64,000 nucleotides of DNA from Nigrospora sphaerica (Eukaryota; Ascomycota; Sordariomycetes; Amphisphaeriales; Apiosporaceae), in assembly GCA_018287875.1 (NCBI GenBank), contig JAGVVL010000009.1, positions 3,906,001 through 3,970,000 of the forward strand, in the 5' to 3' direction. The notes below the pieces were generated by a model. That model saw only the letters and a list, made by a program, of their open reading frames with translations. It was not told where the DNA came from and searched no databases. The translations under genes were made by a program, and so were the position numbers. Positions 11,273-24,280 of the stretch are shown here, piece by piece; the first letter of the stretch is position 1; every line of letters starts with the position of its first letter.

Positions 11273-14200
11273 CTACTTTCGCCGCGTCCTCCACGCCATA
11301 ACCAAGAAGAAGAGAAGATAGACGCCAGCGGCAAAGGCGAGGACGATTCCGGTACTGAGCCACCCATCAGCGTATGTCGACACGTTCAGTGTGCCCAAGT
11401 AGTCGGTGCCGTCTCTGAATTGGCACACGCGGCAACTGAACGCACTAGCCGTCTTCGGATCGCGGGACAAAAGGACAGCACCCCTCCCCGCACCCTCCAA
11501 GTACGGTGATAGGTACGCTTGACACGTCGTGTTGGTCAGGGGCTCGAACACGGCAAGCTCGTCCGGAGCGCAGTCCACGGGGACACCCCAAAGGTTGAAG
11601 GTGAGAAGACCGCGCATCAAGTGCGTGAAGGGATTGGCGGGATAAAGCCAGGTTCGCCAAGCGTCGGGCATGTACGCGTGCGGCACCAGGACGCCGCAGA
11701 AGGGAACCATGACGCCCAGAAGCACAGGGCTGGCCAGGGCCGCGGCCGCGGGGCCAGAGGCAACCGCCCCAGTTACGTTGCCAATGGCGGCAACAAGAAG
11801 CTCGTAGATAGCCATGAGGAAAATGGTCGGCCCCGCTGCTGACGGCGACGGCGGGACCCCGGTTCCCAAGCCCACGGTCCAATACCAGCAGACGAAGTAC
11901 AGCGCCGTGCAAAGAAGGATGTACGGCAACTCGGCAACGACCAGGGCGACGCAAAAGGAAAACCAGCCGTAGTAGTGATTGCGTGCTTCTCGACCCTCGA
12001 ACAGGGCCCGGCGCTCCAGGACAAGGGGAACCTGCTTGCTGAGCATGGCGACCGCCAGAAAAATGAAGGCAAAGAGGGTGAAGAGGCGTGATTGCAAGCC
12101 GGCGATGGACGAATCGAGTCGCCAGAAGGAAAAGCCGTTAAAGAGGGCCAATCCCACGTGCATCGAGACCATGCCATTCAAGTAGTCCGTATTACGATAC
12201 AGCGCCACGCTGGTGCGCCTGGTGACTAGCCAGATCTGCTGCCAGAGTGCAGCGGCGAGGGCTGGCCCGAGGGCAGTACTCGCCAATGGTGACGACGCAG
12301 GCTTGGTGGCGAGCGCTGTCTGTTCTAAGGCTTGAATTTGCGAACAGACGTGGGCATGATCCGATGATGCGAGCCAAACCTCGGCCCAGTCGCGGTCCTG
12401 CATCAAGGGACCGGATGCGATGTCCACGAGGTAGGTTGCGGGATTTCCGCTCACAAGGCAGGGCGCACCGTGGCGGTCAAAGTAGTTCTTGACGGTCTGC
12501 GCATTCGGACCAATCTCTCCCGAGTAGGCCATCCGTCCGTGGCTGTCGAGGAGGAAGAGGGTGTCAAACTGCGAGAATACCGGAGCCGACGGACGGTGCA
12601 TGGTGACGATGACGGCGTGACCAGCATCAGCCAGCTTGCGGAGGATTCGCGCCGTGTTGTGCGCGGCACGTTCATTCATTCCCGTGGTGGGCTCGTCCAG
12701 GAGGAGCAAGCACGGCTTGGCGACGAGCTCAATGGCGATGGACAGGTGCTTGCGCTGCTCATGCAACAGGCTGCCCAGGGCCCCGGGTCGTCCGATGAGA
12801 ACGTGCTCGATGTGGCGCAACTCCAGCAGGTCCAGCACCACGTCGACGTATTGTAGCTTTTGCGCGTGCGGCATATCCCGATCCAGCCGCAGCCGGGCGG
12901 AAAACTCAACGGCCTCGCGCACCGTCGCATAGGCTTCGTGCACGTCCTGCTGCTCACAATAGCCCACCGACTGCGCGAAAGACGCGGAAAAGGGCTGTCC
13001 GCCCAAGCAAACCGTGCCCTGGACCCAGCCGCGCGTGGCACGCCGTGCGAGCACCTCGAGCAGCGTCGTTTTGCCCGCGCCCGACGCCCCCATAATGGCA
13101 CCCAGCATGCCCGGTTTGATCCAGCCCTCGACCCGATCGAGAAGTACATTTTCGCCCGCCGGTGTCGGAACCTTGTAGGACAGGTCTTTCCAGGTGAAGA
13201 CGCTTGTGTCTCCTACCACTTCCCGATTCTGAGAGGAAGTTCTTGCGCCACGTCGATTTCTGCTGGTCTTCAGAGCAGCGGGCCGATGCTTCTCGGCGTC
13301 CGTGAAAAACACCTGTGCCTCCGTGTCTGCCCGTGGCGATCTCACCCGCCCTGCCATTTCTCTTGGCACTCGTGGTGTCTGGGTATGCCGTATCCGATAG
13401 CGCCAGCGGGAAGTACAGAAAACGGTGACAGCCGCAAAGAAGACCCAGAGCGGCCACAAGATAGCGAAGTTGCGCCAAATGTGACTGGCGCTGTAGTTGA
13501 GCGAGGCGAGGTGCTCCTCACCAGTCAGCCCCACCTGGCCAGGCACTGCGCCACCTACCCCAGAACACGCCTGTTCCCCTGGCCCCGCGTCTTCGTAGCG
13601 GGATCCATGAGGGACGAGATGGGCACCCGCGCAGGCAATCGTAGTACCGCGCAGCTCGTTGGACAGCAGCGCGTCTGAGGCATAAGCCAGTGGATTCAAG
13701 TAGTAGATCCAGACAAACCATGGATGCATCTGATGGTAGGTGATCATGTAACCCTGGAATGACACGAATTAGCGACGGACCTGGGAAGCAAAACGAGCCT
13801 AACGAGAAAGTTGCCGTATCAGGCAACCTGCACCCCTGATGCGCCCCGTTGATTGGCGCGCCCGTGAGCGACGACTGGCTAGTACGCGCAAAGATATACC
13901 GCTCGATGAAGGATGCGTGGTACGTACTGTGTACAGGCTCAAAACTCCGAGTGTAATGACCGACCACTTCGAGGCGCCGCTGAAGTTCGGCGACATGGCC
14001 ATCAGCGCCCGGAACACAGCTGTGGTTGTCTAGAGAGTGGTATGTTAGCGCGGCGTACCAGGCAGGAATCACACTGGGAGCCAGCTGCGTACCAACGTTG
14101 TCACGAGTAACACGACCCAGTAGGTGAAGAATGCACCCGCAGTTGCGTTGAAGCCAATCATGAAGTAGAGCACCAGTGAGAATAGAGTGACCTGGAGGGT

Positions 14201-16037
14201 AATCAGGGGCACGTCTGCCGCCATCTGAGCCAGACAATGCGCCACGGGATGGTGGAAGCCCAGGGCCTGGTAACGCAGCAACACAGACCGGCGACGGAAT
14301 GACCGGGAAACTTCCGCGAAAGAACCGAGGGTGTTGAGAAGAAGCGCACAGAAGATGGCTCCCGACTTGAGAAAGAGACCCTTCGAGTTAGATGGCTCGT
14401 TGTAGAAGAGGGACCCAAGAATGAGTGCCAGCACGAGGGTTAAAAGCTGTCGCAGAGCAAAGGCCCATTTGTTGCCCAGAATGATTTGATACTCTCGCAC
14501 CAGACAAGCCCATATCTGCATGGGATAGCCAACCGTGTAGGGACTTCGAGGCCTGAGTGCTGGACTTTTTTCGTGCTTGATGACCCTCTGAAAGAACCGG
14601 GTCCGGTATCGAGCCAAGTGCGACCTGGGGTACAGACATTCCTCGGCCATCTGTGGATACAGGTGTGACTTTTGATACGCGCGACGCACAGTGCACGCGC
14701 TGCGTGGAAAAGTGATTTCGCACCCGGGGCGGACCTCGCGGTCGCTGGGCACCGTAACTCCCGTGAGAAAATCTGCCAGATTGCCGCCTCGGTACACGAA
14801 GCCCAGGCTTTCCATGAAGGGCTGTGCGGCGTCTCGGGGCCCGTAGTACACCTGCTCACCCTGATCCAGGACCAGGACTTTATCAAAATGCTCGAAAGCC
14901 GCGTTGCCCACCTGGTGCAGCGCCACGACGGTGGTAAGCCCAAGAATGTCCGTGAAGGCTCGCAAGGTTTTGATGAACCGAAGTGCCCTGTTGAACCGTC
15001 AGCGAACATGTATACGATTTTTGGTGCACTTGCCGCTCCTTGGGCACAGCTTTTGGGAGGAATGGATAATAGAACACTCACGCTCCCGCGTCCAATCCCC
15101 TCGACGAGTTGTCCCAGCAAAATACCGACCCTCGTGTAGCCAAGCATTCGGCAATCGCCACACTTCTCCTCTCGCCACTGGAGATCCCGGGAATCGTTTC
15201 GTTTCCAATCTTGGTGTCAGAGATATGCTCCAGCCCCATTGTCTTGAGTAAGAAGTCGCGCATCTCTGCGCGAAAAGCATCCTCGCTCTCGACCCCTGTT
15301 GGTAGCTGAGCCGGGACTTTCAATCTCGTCGCGAAGTCAATGGTTTCTCGGACGGTCAGAGTTGGAAACATGGCAGCGTCGCTGTCTGCCGGTTCGTCCA
15401 CGTGCAAGCATATTTGACCAGCGTATGCTCGCGCCGCGTCTGCATCCATGCAGCCATAATGCACTTCGCCTGATACCGAAGCATAGTCGGTGCGGTCCCG
15501 GTTACCCAGTAGTTGCATCAGCGTGGAGCAGCCAGCTCCAGCCCGACCCAAGACGAGCAGCATCTCGCCTGGCTGCACACATCCATGGCTGTTGCGTAAC
15601 AATGTCCGGGTGGGAACCTCGCGGGGGCGGTGCAGTGCTTCGCTTATCCTCCGGGGAAAATTAAGCTGTGAGAGAAAGTTCTCGTGCCGTTTAAATGACG
15701 CTGTGTGATCCGGCACTTTGACGGTCAAATTCGTCCACGTCAGACCCAGCTCGCGCGGCGGCAAGCCCGACTCTATCTCGCGGTCTCGTTGAGCTTGTAT
15801 CTGGCTAATGAAGTCGAAGCCATCACGCCCTCTATCCTGTGTATCCCGAGTAGTACCGCGCGGGTTGAGTCCGTGGTCTTTTTCGAGTCGGGCAAGATAC
15901 TGTGCCCAGAGGCGTCCGCTGCTGGCTATGGAAGGGACGTAGCCGTTTCGTGTCTGGTCCGAGTAGACTGACACGCGATCATGAGGGTCGTCGTAGTACA
16001 TGGAGCTTTTGTCGTCGCTGCTATAGCGCGACCCCAT
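11273..16037 (-). CDS. full-size PDR-type (ABCG) ABC transporter
   Basis: Four exons (16037-15082, 14987-14093, 14029-13928, 13753-11273) join in phase to 1477 aa with the reverse layout NBD1-TMD1-NBD2-TMD2. NBD1 has the degenerate PDR Walker A G164-RAGAGCS-171 (Cys where Lys is usual), an atypical signature ISSGERRSVAIAE and the PDR-specific CWDNSSRGLDA. NBD2 has a canonical Walker A G873-ASGAGKT-880, signature-like LHEQRKHLSIAIE, Walker B LLLLDEP and the H-switch in VTMHRPSA. TMD1 ends with a YTGYMITYHQMHPWFVWIYY-type block typical of PDR proteins. Such pumps sit in the plasma membrane and export hydrophobic drugs or metabolites using ATP. Oddity: the NBD2 D-loop reads T-G-M-N1011-E-R instead of S-G-L-D-S-Q. 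The substrate is unknown; PKS-related export is only a guess given the 13 kb distance. Confidence 0.92.
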
Positions 16038-17752
16038 CGTGGCGGTAGAAAAAAGTGCGGGAGAATAGAAACTAGCTTAGTACGTGAACAGCGCAGGAGT
16101 CGGTCGTATGGAACAACTTACAGCAACACACTGCAGGACAGCTGGACAAATAAGGGTCGAGAAAGCAGGACATTGCTATTGACGGCGCCGTGGATTGGAG
16201 GCTGGGCCAACCCCCTTCTCCCGCCATATGAATGCGCTGTAAACCGAAATCGACGCCAATCTATCGCGCGGTCCAGGGCTGTGTGCGCCGTTTGAATGAT
16301 GTCGGTGCGGGCTTCGCCGACGCAGAAGGGGCAGGTCCCATGATTTTTGAAACAAGAAGACTGGGCATCCTTCAAATCCACAGAGTCAAATGATATAAAC
16401 TGTCTCACACAAGCTGGCTGGGAACACGTCGGCCGAAGAGAGAGGCCCGGTCGCGCCAGCCTCCCTTAATCTACGGTTACAGGTACTTTGATGTTGCTTG
16501 GCTCTTTCTTCCCATCTAAGTATTCATCAGGCCAATTGCAGACAGCAAGTACAGCTCCCCTGATGGGGAAGGCGCAGCGCATCGAGTGTTGCCCGGCCAT
16601 CCGATTTTCCCGCCCCCTGTTCTTAGCGTGCAAATCAAGGCTGGGACAAGCCGACGCCAATGCTCACAGACCCAACCACTCCTGCTACCGCAATTTGAGA
16701 TGGGAACCTTTTTTTTGACTGTTAGTGTGGCGAATTTTTCAGATGGTACCCTTAAATGCACTGCCAAGTGCACATGTCACTGTCGCGTTCACGTGAGGCT
16801 TTAGACTCGAGGAATTCCGGCAAATGAATGCCAGTTCTCTTTTGTCGACCTGCTTTTCAAAATCTAGCTGGCATTCAAGGTACAGAACCGTGGACTACGC
16901 ATCAGAAGTAAGCTATCCAGATGATGTTTACATTCGCTTCTTCTCAAATATCGTGTAAGCTCTCGCGGCCGATCCCAGTCCAGCACGGCCGAGCCGATCT
17001 GAAGAACTTTATCCCATCATGACCCCAAATCCTCATCCACCGGGTTGGTAAACAGCCCATCAATACCTTTGCCTGACACTTAACCATATGTGAAAAGGCT
17101 GGTGATGGTGGACCCGGCCCAATTGTCATCACAGGATAATGACGCGTTGAGAGCTCCGCCCATCCCCTCGATGCCGTCTTTCGAGGTAGCTGTCTATCAA
17201 AATATCTAGTCGTACTCGCCTTGGCTGCATCGGCAACCACAGCTTCGGCAAACCACGTCGACACTGCAATCAGTAACCCTCCCCTTCCTCGGACAGTTAT
17301 AAAATTCCATCCCTTCGGCGGACATATTTTGTCCCGATCCATCTTCTCGTAGTTCGTGGATTTGGTCGTATTGCTGTTGTAGTAGGGGGCCAATCATCGA
17401 GGGCCTGAGACTCAAGACGCATCCGCTTCTACTTCGCAATGAAGAAATGACACATCTAGTCCTTGTGATTGGCTATGCCAAGTTTGTCATGCGAGGAAGC
17501 TGTGCCTTGGAAGATGCTCTTCGTCTTCGCCATATTCCGCGTGGCAATTTTATGGGTGTGCGGGACTCTGCTTTGGGCTTGCCGCTGACCTGGGCGCCCC
17601 GCTGGTCTCGGCATCCTCGTCTTCGCCCATGCTTTGAGCGAACACTCAATGCTTGTGTGGGTAAATAGGCTTGGGCGCATGCATGCCCGATCCTTATCCT
17701 CTGGATCGCCTTAATCGCTCTTGATGTTCGTGTTGGCAATAACTTCGCGGTA
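16038..17752. other. ABC transporter upstream region and intergenic DNA
   Basis: This is the 5' flank of the minus-strand transporter followed by mixed sequence up to the transposon. Only short frames without domains occur. No RNA gene was recognised. Confidence 0.4.
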
Positions 17753-17798
17753 AGCTAGGGGGTCGATCAAGGGACAGGCCCATCAAACCGCCACGCGT
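17753..17798 (+). repeat. left terminal inverted repeat, 46 bases
   Basis: Begins AGCTAGGGGGTCGATC and ends CCACGCGT. It is the exact reverse complement of 19640-19685. The two ends diverge immediately after this point. Confidence 0.93.
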
Positions 17799-17912
17799 CT
17801 GGCGACAGTTTAAGGTGTTTCTTTTTTGCTTCAACACCGAATATATCAACCACCTACGGTTACATTTATTTAGAAGTCATACCATTCGAATTGCCACATT
17901 CTGTTCTTTCGT

Positions 17913-19481
17913 TTGATATCTATTATTATGGATGAATTGCAGCTGGCTGCCGCTCTCCTCCAAGTCTGCCAAGGAGATTCCATCCGGTCTGTCGCCAAGC
18001 AATACAGAGTCTCTAGACACTACCTCACGTCTCGTTTCGAGTGCAAGCCTCTTAAACGCACTGCTCAAAGGCATCGTCAAGCCCTCAGTGAGGTCCAGGA
18101 GCACTGGCTAGTCCAGTGGGTGTTGCTCCAGGTCAGACTTGGCTGGGCTCCTCAGCACAACCGCTTCAAGCTCTTCGCGTAGTCAATTATCTGTCAGTCC
18201 GGCAGCAGCCACACCATCGGAGATAGGTGGCATCGCCGTTTTTTTAGGCGCTGGCCGCAGCTGAAGACCATGCTCTCAAGGGGAATGGATTTCCAGCGCG
18301 TCAACGGCGCCACACGCGAAAACATCGAGGAGTTCTTCTCGAGGCTGAACGAGGAGCGTATCCGCGATATCCCTAAGGAGCACACATGGAACTTTGACGA
18401 GGTTGGAGCTCAGATCGGCCTTGGAGACTGCCCTTTTGTTATCGAACTATCTGCTCTCACGAAGGTCTTCACTTTAGACATCACGAGAGGCGAGTGGACG
18501 ACGTCTCTGGAGTCTGTCTTTGCAGCTGGCCGAGCCCTGTCTCCCCTGGTTATCTTTAAGGGAAGGCAGGTCCAACAGCAATAGTTTACCACTTAATCAG
18601 ACGACGAGGACTTCGCAGACTGGCAATTTGAAGCCTCAGAGGCCAGCTGGACCTCCAATTCAATTGCCCTGCGCTGGCTAAGACAGGTGTTCTTACCACA
18701 GACTACTCTAGACGACCCCAAGCAGTGGCGCCACCTTATACTCGACGGCCATGCTAGCCACTGCAGCGAGGAGTTCATATTGGAGTGTTTTAAGGCTAAG
18801 GTCTAGCTGAACTTCCTTCCGGTACACACCTCGCAGGTCCTCCAGCCTCTAGACCTTGGCCCCTTTTCGGTGTTGAAGCGCGCGTACCGGAAACACCTTC
18901 GCTAGGCCTGCGTGTCTAGTTTAACAATGACGCCAAAGAAACCGGAGTTCCTGGAGGCCTGGAAAAAGGCTCGGAAGGAAGCCCTGACTCCAGAGCACAT
19001 TACCACAGGCTGGAAAGCGACCGGTATCTATCTAAGGGACCCCCTCAAGGCCATTAACAGCCGACTGGCAAGGCAAAGGGACCAGGATAGGCCGGAGGGG
19101 TCAACTTGGAGCGTTCTGCAGCTGCCAGAGGACCCCCTGCTGTCGGAGATGTCCGCTATGGACGTTAAGACCCTAAGGTCTTCAAGGCAGATACAGCACA
19201 TCCATCGCGAATTACATGTGGTTAACTCAGTATACAGCAATGCCACCTTACGCCAGGTCTTCAGGAAGACCGGAAAGGCCTTAGACCTTGCAAGCGCCGA
19301 GATCTCCAGCCTTAAGCATGAACGCGACCAATTGGCTGCTGCGCTGGATCTCCAGAAGCCCCAAAAACGTCGCAAGGTCCAGAAAACTGCTCAAGAGCGA
19401 TTCGTGACCATGCTAGACGTTCGTAAAGTTAAGGAGGACTTGGCGACACCTGGTGGTGAGACTGGTGCGGTCACTGCGTAG
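17913..19481 (+). pseudogene. pogo-type transposase, five in-frame stops
   Basis: One frame runs the whole length and is broken by TAG at 18180, TAG at 18582, TAA at 18594, TAG at 18804 and TAG at 18903. The N-terminus (MDELQLAAALLQVC..SVAKQYRVSRHYL) is a psq/CENP-B type helix-turn-helix for binding the element ends. The DDE domain follows with its three acidic positions: WNFDEVG, LILDGHASH and QPLDLGPFSVLKRAY. The last part from 18930 is a charged, coiled-coil-prone tail (SAEISSLKHERDQLAAALDL) ending with basic RRKVQK. Every stop is one C-to-T or G-to-A step from CAG, CAA or TGG and no TGA occurs, which fits mild RIP at CpA. There are no frameshifts, so inactivation is recent. No restored version is implied here. 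Confidence 0.88.
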
Positions 19482-19639
19482 TCGCCATCGATCGCGTCGG
19501 GAAGTTCGGTTGCAGAAAGCATTTCTGACATAGAGGAGGAGATAACAGTCTCTTTGAGCTAATCGGTCTGTCTGTATCTATTGTGGTTGTTAAGATAATT
19601 GGTTTTGTTTGCTTTAATGTTACATGGCGATGTCTTAAA

Positions 19640-19685
19640 ACGCGTGGCGGTTTGATGGGCCTGTCCCTTGATCGACCCCCTAGCT
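19640..19685 (-). repeat. right terminal inverted repeat, 46 bases
   Basis: Exact reverse complement of 17753-17798, followed by the TA duplication at 19686-19687. Confidence 0.93.
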
Positions 19686-21150
19686 TACCTCATCATAGGC
19701 TTAGGGTGTTACTGAAGTCTTGTGCGCCCCCGGAAGACCACTTTGCACTGGATCCCTCAGCAACTTCTGAAGCTACACCTGCTGCGGCCACGCCAAAGTT
19801 TCTTCGTAAGGGGCTGCGTGCAGGATACCGCGATCGATGAAACGCTTGACCTTCTGGGGCTTCAAAATTGAAGATTTTCCACAACTGGAGTCCCTTTCGG
19901 TGAGAACACTTTGCAAATATTCTGCCCCGGGGCACTGTGCACTTTCAAACCACGGAGATTTGTCACATTCGTGACGTTCTTCGTGAACTTCGTATCTTGA
20001 ATGACATCTTCACGTGATTGGACGTACTTTGATCCCTATTATGCCCAACAAGGGGTCTTGCGCCTGACACCAGATATCTATGTTTAGCCGGATTTAATAC
20101 CCCCCTCCTACAGGCCACCTTGTACAAGGTAAGTGTTCCACAGTGCCCCAGCTCCTCCCAAATGATAGATGGTCAGCGATTACGTTGCTTCTTGGGGCGG
20201 ATTACATCTTGTTAGGTGGCTTACGTTTGCAAACCATTGAGGTCCGTTGTTTGGATGGAAGGTGGCACATAGGCTGTTTATTTTCATTTCTGCTATCAGA
20301 CATCCCGGTGTGGAGTATAACCGTCGCAGTGTCGTGCTTGCACCCTCCCAAATATGGTCGGTGCTTAGTTCTCCGGAAGCATAACGGAAAATGGGAGTCG
20401 CAATGAAGACCGTATTCTAGCCAACGAGATAAATTGCCATGGAAACGCCTACGAGGTTCCCGGTGGGAGAGCTTGATGGAGGAGTGCACAACGGTGTCGC
20501 GAACCACCATCGCGTAGCATGCACCCAGTCCGTAAGGGGTGTAAGTGGAACTGTTATTGGAAAAGAGCCCCGAGCTAGTCCTAACCAGTCGCTATTCCAG
20601 TGGCTGTGTCTGGTAGCCCCATCCAGACTGCAATCATTTCCGGTGTACGACTTGGGTACTTAAGTACCTACTTCAAGTACTTATGTAGTTAAGGAAGTAT
20701 CAGTGGAAGGAAATTTCACGTGATTCAGTCAGATTGGACGGCGGCGGTTCAACGTTGGCAGCTCAAGGCAGGCGAGTGGCTAATGGAACGACTAACGGTA
20801 TTCGCACCCGGAAGCTTCGATCATGGTCGACCAAGCGTTACACGGGCAACGCTGGGTGTACTACAACTGACTGATAGATGGATTCGGGAAGTCCAGTTGT
20901 CGTCGATGGGGATGGGCCCTCGCGCGATCCCACGCAAACGTCCACTATCCATCCACTTAGGCCCGTCAGCCGCGCGCTAATATAAGCGTCCCACTCCAAC
21001 TGTAAACAGACGTCAGCCGGTAAGCCTGCTCGGCTCCCACCAGCTTGTGCTCCCTACCAAAAGCCGTCGTCGCATGCCAGCATCTGGCGCATTGTCGGCC
21101 CCTCCTCGCCTTCATCACAGCCGCGCCATCCCACCTCAGACTCGTCCAAG
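19686..21150. other. intergenic, nothing recognised
   Basis: Mixed composition without a supported gene. Around 20655-20695 there is a run of near-palindromic AAGTACTT/TTAAGTACC units. The last 200 bases are the SPC19 upstream region, with a TATA-like TAATATAAG near 20980. Confidence 0.4.
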
Positions 21151-21733
21151 ATGGCGGGACGCTCCGCCTCGTATGGCGACTGCGTTCGGTCGCTGCAGAA
21201 CTCCCTTTCTCACCTCGAGGGTTCCGTCTCGACGCTCGGCGCGGGTGTTTCCGACTTGCCCCGCCTTGTGAACGTGCTGAAGACTGTCCGCGTACGCGTC
21301 GCATCCGCACACCCACCACCGCCGGCCGAAGCTGACTCAGGCTCTCCAGCACTACGAACTAATTCCCCAGCCGACCCTCGCCGCCGCCGAGGCATCCCTA
21401 CGCGACGAAATTGGCCCCGCCATCTCGGTCCTCCTCGACCGTGCCGACACCCACATCGACCGCGTGGAGCGCCGCATCGAGTCCCTGAAGGCGCGCGCTG
21501 AGCTGCAGCAGGGTCGTCTGACCGAGACCCCGGGCTCCCACATGTCGGCATCCTACGGCAAGCGCAAAGAACGCGGGTCTGGAAGCGGCGGCGGGAGGTT
21601 GACCGAGGAGGCGAAGCTGCGCGCAAAGGTCGTCAGGCAGAGGAAAGAAGCGCTCAAGTACAGCGTCGAACGGCTGGAGCTCGAGGTTCTGCAGAAAGAG
21701 AGGGAGTTGCGCAAGCAGATAGAAAATGCCTGA
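21151..21733 (+). CDS. SPC19: DASH/Dam1 complex subunit Spc19
   Basis: Two exons (21151-21291, 21350-21733; intron of 58 bases) join in phase to 174 aa. The N-terminal half matches the Spc19 pattern: C-V-R-S-L-Q-N-S-L, then L-E-G-S-V-S-T-L-G-A-G-V-S-D-L-P-R-L, then K-T-V-R-H-Y-E-L-I-P-Q-P-T-L across the splice junction. The fact that the intron removes exactly the break in that motif supports the model. The C-terminal half is strongly charged and coiled-coil-like (from about residue 125). Spc19 is one of ten subunits of the fungus-specific DASH ring that couples kinetochores to microtubule plus ends in mitosis; it acts in the nucleus on the spindle. The length fits the family. The Ser/Gly-rich stretch around residue 115-125 is a likely flexible linker. 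Confidence 0.9.
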
Positions 21734-22351
21734 TGCGGTAGCAAAACCATCTAGCCAGAGGGTCCTAGTATGTTGAAGCTCTGACCATTCTTGGTCATGC
21801 CTGGTAAGGGCTGCGAATCTGCACAGCACTACGGGTACTGTGAACTGACGGAGAGAAGCCCGCCAACGCACCGGGAGAAGTGCGAGTTCGTCAAGCATGG
21901 CGGCCCCGGATGCGCCTCCGAAGAACACGCGGGCGTACCAATATGAGCGGTGTGGAAAGGTGTCGGTGGGCGCTTCCGATTGACAACTGTGTGCGGCTCG
22001 ATGCTTTCTCACCCCGCGCCATTTGAGCTTGCTAGGCAGTGGAGGCGGCAGACAATCGCGTGGAACTGAACCCGAAGGAAAACTACAACGAACCCTAATG
22101 GCTATTGGACTCGTGATCACAGTCCAGCCATGTCGGCACACGGCTTCTACAGGAAACTACCGTTTAAGCCCTCAACGTCTCCCTTTGCTAGCTTTTCAGC
22201 TAGAATAAAGCGTAGGTGTTCGCGGCGCGAGTGATATAAATTTCGCCAGCCGCCTATTTTCGGTTCCGGACTGTCATCTTGTCAAGATGTACCGACATAC
22301 CTTACGCACCAACACCACACCACCTCTGCCGTCATATCTGCTCCCTCAACA
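21734..22351. other. intergenic
   Basis: 3' flank of SPC19 followed by mixed sequence. A TATA-like GATATAAATT at about 22232 precedes the weakly supported small frame at 22352. Nothing else is recognised. Confidence 0.35.
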
Positions 22352-22609
22352 ATGCTGGAGACTCAGAATCCTCAGTTTTCCACTCCGGCTTCGAAGCAAG
22401 TCTCCTTTTCGACTCCGCATCAAGTCCCCGCAGCCCCGCAGCCCCCGCAACCCCGCATCCAGGATGAAGGCGTTGAGGGTGCACAAGAGCACCCCCGGCC
22501 GAGACGCAATCTTGGATCAATGGCCATTGTGGATGTTCGGCCAGTTGGCCAGCCTCTGGTGGTGTCTATGGCCTGCTTGCGGTGCCTGGGGGTACCCAGT
22601 CCCTGGTAA
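22352..22609 (+). CDS. possible small protein, 85 aa, unidentified
   Basis: An 85-aa frame starts with a Pro/Gln-rich, low-charge N-terminus (QVPAAPQPPQP) and moves through an acidic then basic patch (RPRRNLG) to a tail with RPVGQPLVVSMACLRCLG, where a C-x-x-C pair is visible. A TATA-like element lies about 110 bases upstream of the ATG. The tail vaguely resembles the start of a cysteine-rich segment found in some hypothetical fungal proteins, so the frame may be the intact start of a truncated gene. I do not recognise a family and the call could be wrong. Confidence 0.25.
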   Translation: MLETQNPQFSTPASKQVSFSTPHQVPAAPQPPQPRIQDEGVEGAQEHPRPRRNLGSMAIVDVRPVGQPLVVSMACLRCLGVPSPW

Positions 22610-23041
22610 CTAGTGCCTTGGCGAGTGGTATTGATATTTAGCCGGCGCAGGCTCGCGATATTAACCGTACCCAAGCGCTTAGCGCCTCGGCTACCGCCGT
22701 TGAACTTCGCGAGAATGCGTAGGCCCAGAGCAGGAATGACAACATGATCGCACGGCCCTTTGATGCTATTCGCCAATGGCAATGGGCCAGATGCTTCGAC
22801 CGGCCGTCCGGCCAGCGTACCCGCACCAGAGCCCCTGCTCCGGCTCTGTGATCAGCAGATCCGAGACCCCTTCCCCAGAGCTGACAGGCGGAACCTGAGG
22901 TCCCTCCGGGACTTCTGAGTGCATATAAATACGCCCGCGGGGAGCGATGCACCATGCAGGAGACTTCTCTCGCACCCGTAGGCTCCTCGGTCCCCGCCCT
23001 TTACTGTCGTTTAGCCCGTTATACCCCTTACGAGAGTCACC
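22610..23041. promoter_or_regulatory. xylanase promoter region
   Basis: A TATA box (TATAAAT at 22924-22930) lies 112 bases before the GH10 start, the usual fungal spacing. I do not see a clear cluster of GGCTAA (XlnR-type) sites close to it. Confidence 0.55.

Positions 23042-24280
<1,239 letters not shown>

Larger units (their letters stand above)
17751..19687 (+). mobile_element. pogo-like (Tc1/mariner superfamily) DNA transposon, complete ends, dead transposase
   Basis: The element proper runs 17753-19685 (1933 bases) and is flanked on each side by TA (17751-17752 and 19686-19687), the target duplication expected for this superfamily. Its two ends are 46-base inverted repeats that match without a mismatch. 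Inside is one transposase-like reading frame with a psq-type helix-turn-helix and a DDE_1 domain, interrupted by stops. Perfect ends with a broken gene suggest the copy moved recently with help from another copy, or was inactivated soon after landing. It lies in a gene-free gap and disrupts no recognised gene. Confidence 0.9.

Noticed and set aside
22287..22613. 108-codon plus-strand frame from 22287
   Set aside because: Arg/Pro-rich translation without pattern; the overlapping frame from 22352 has the more protein-like composition and is kept only at low confidence.
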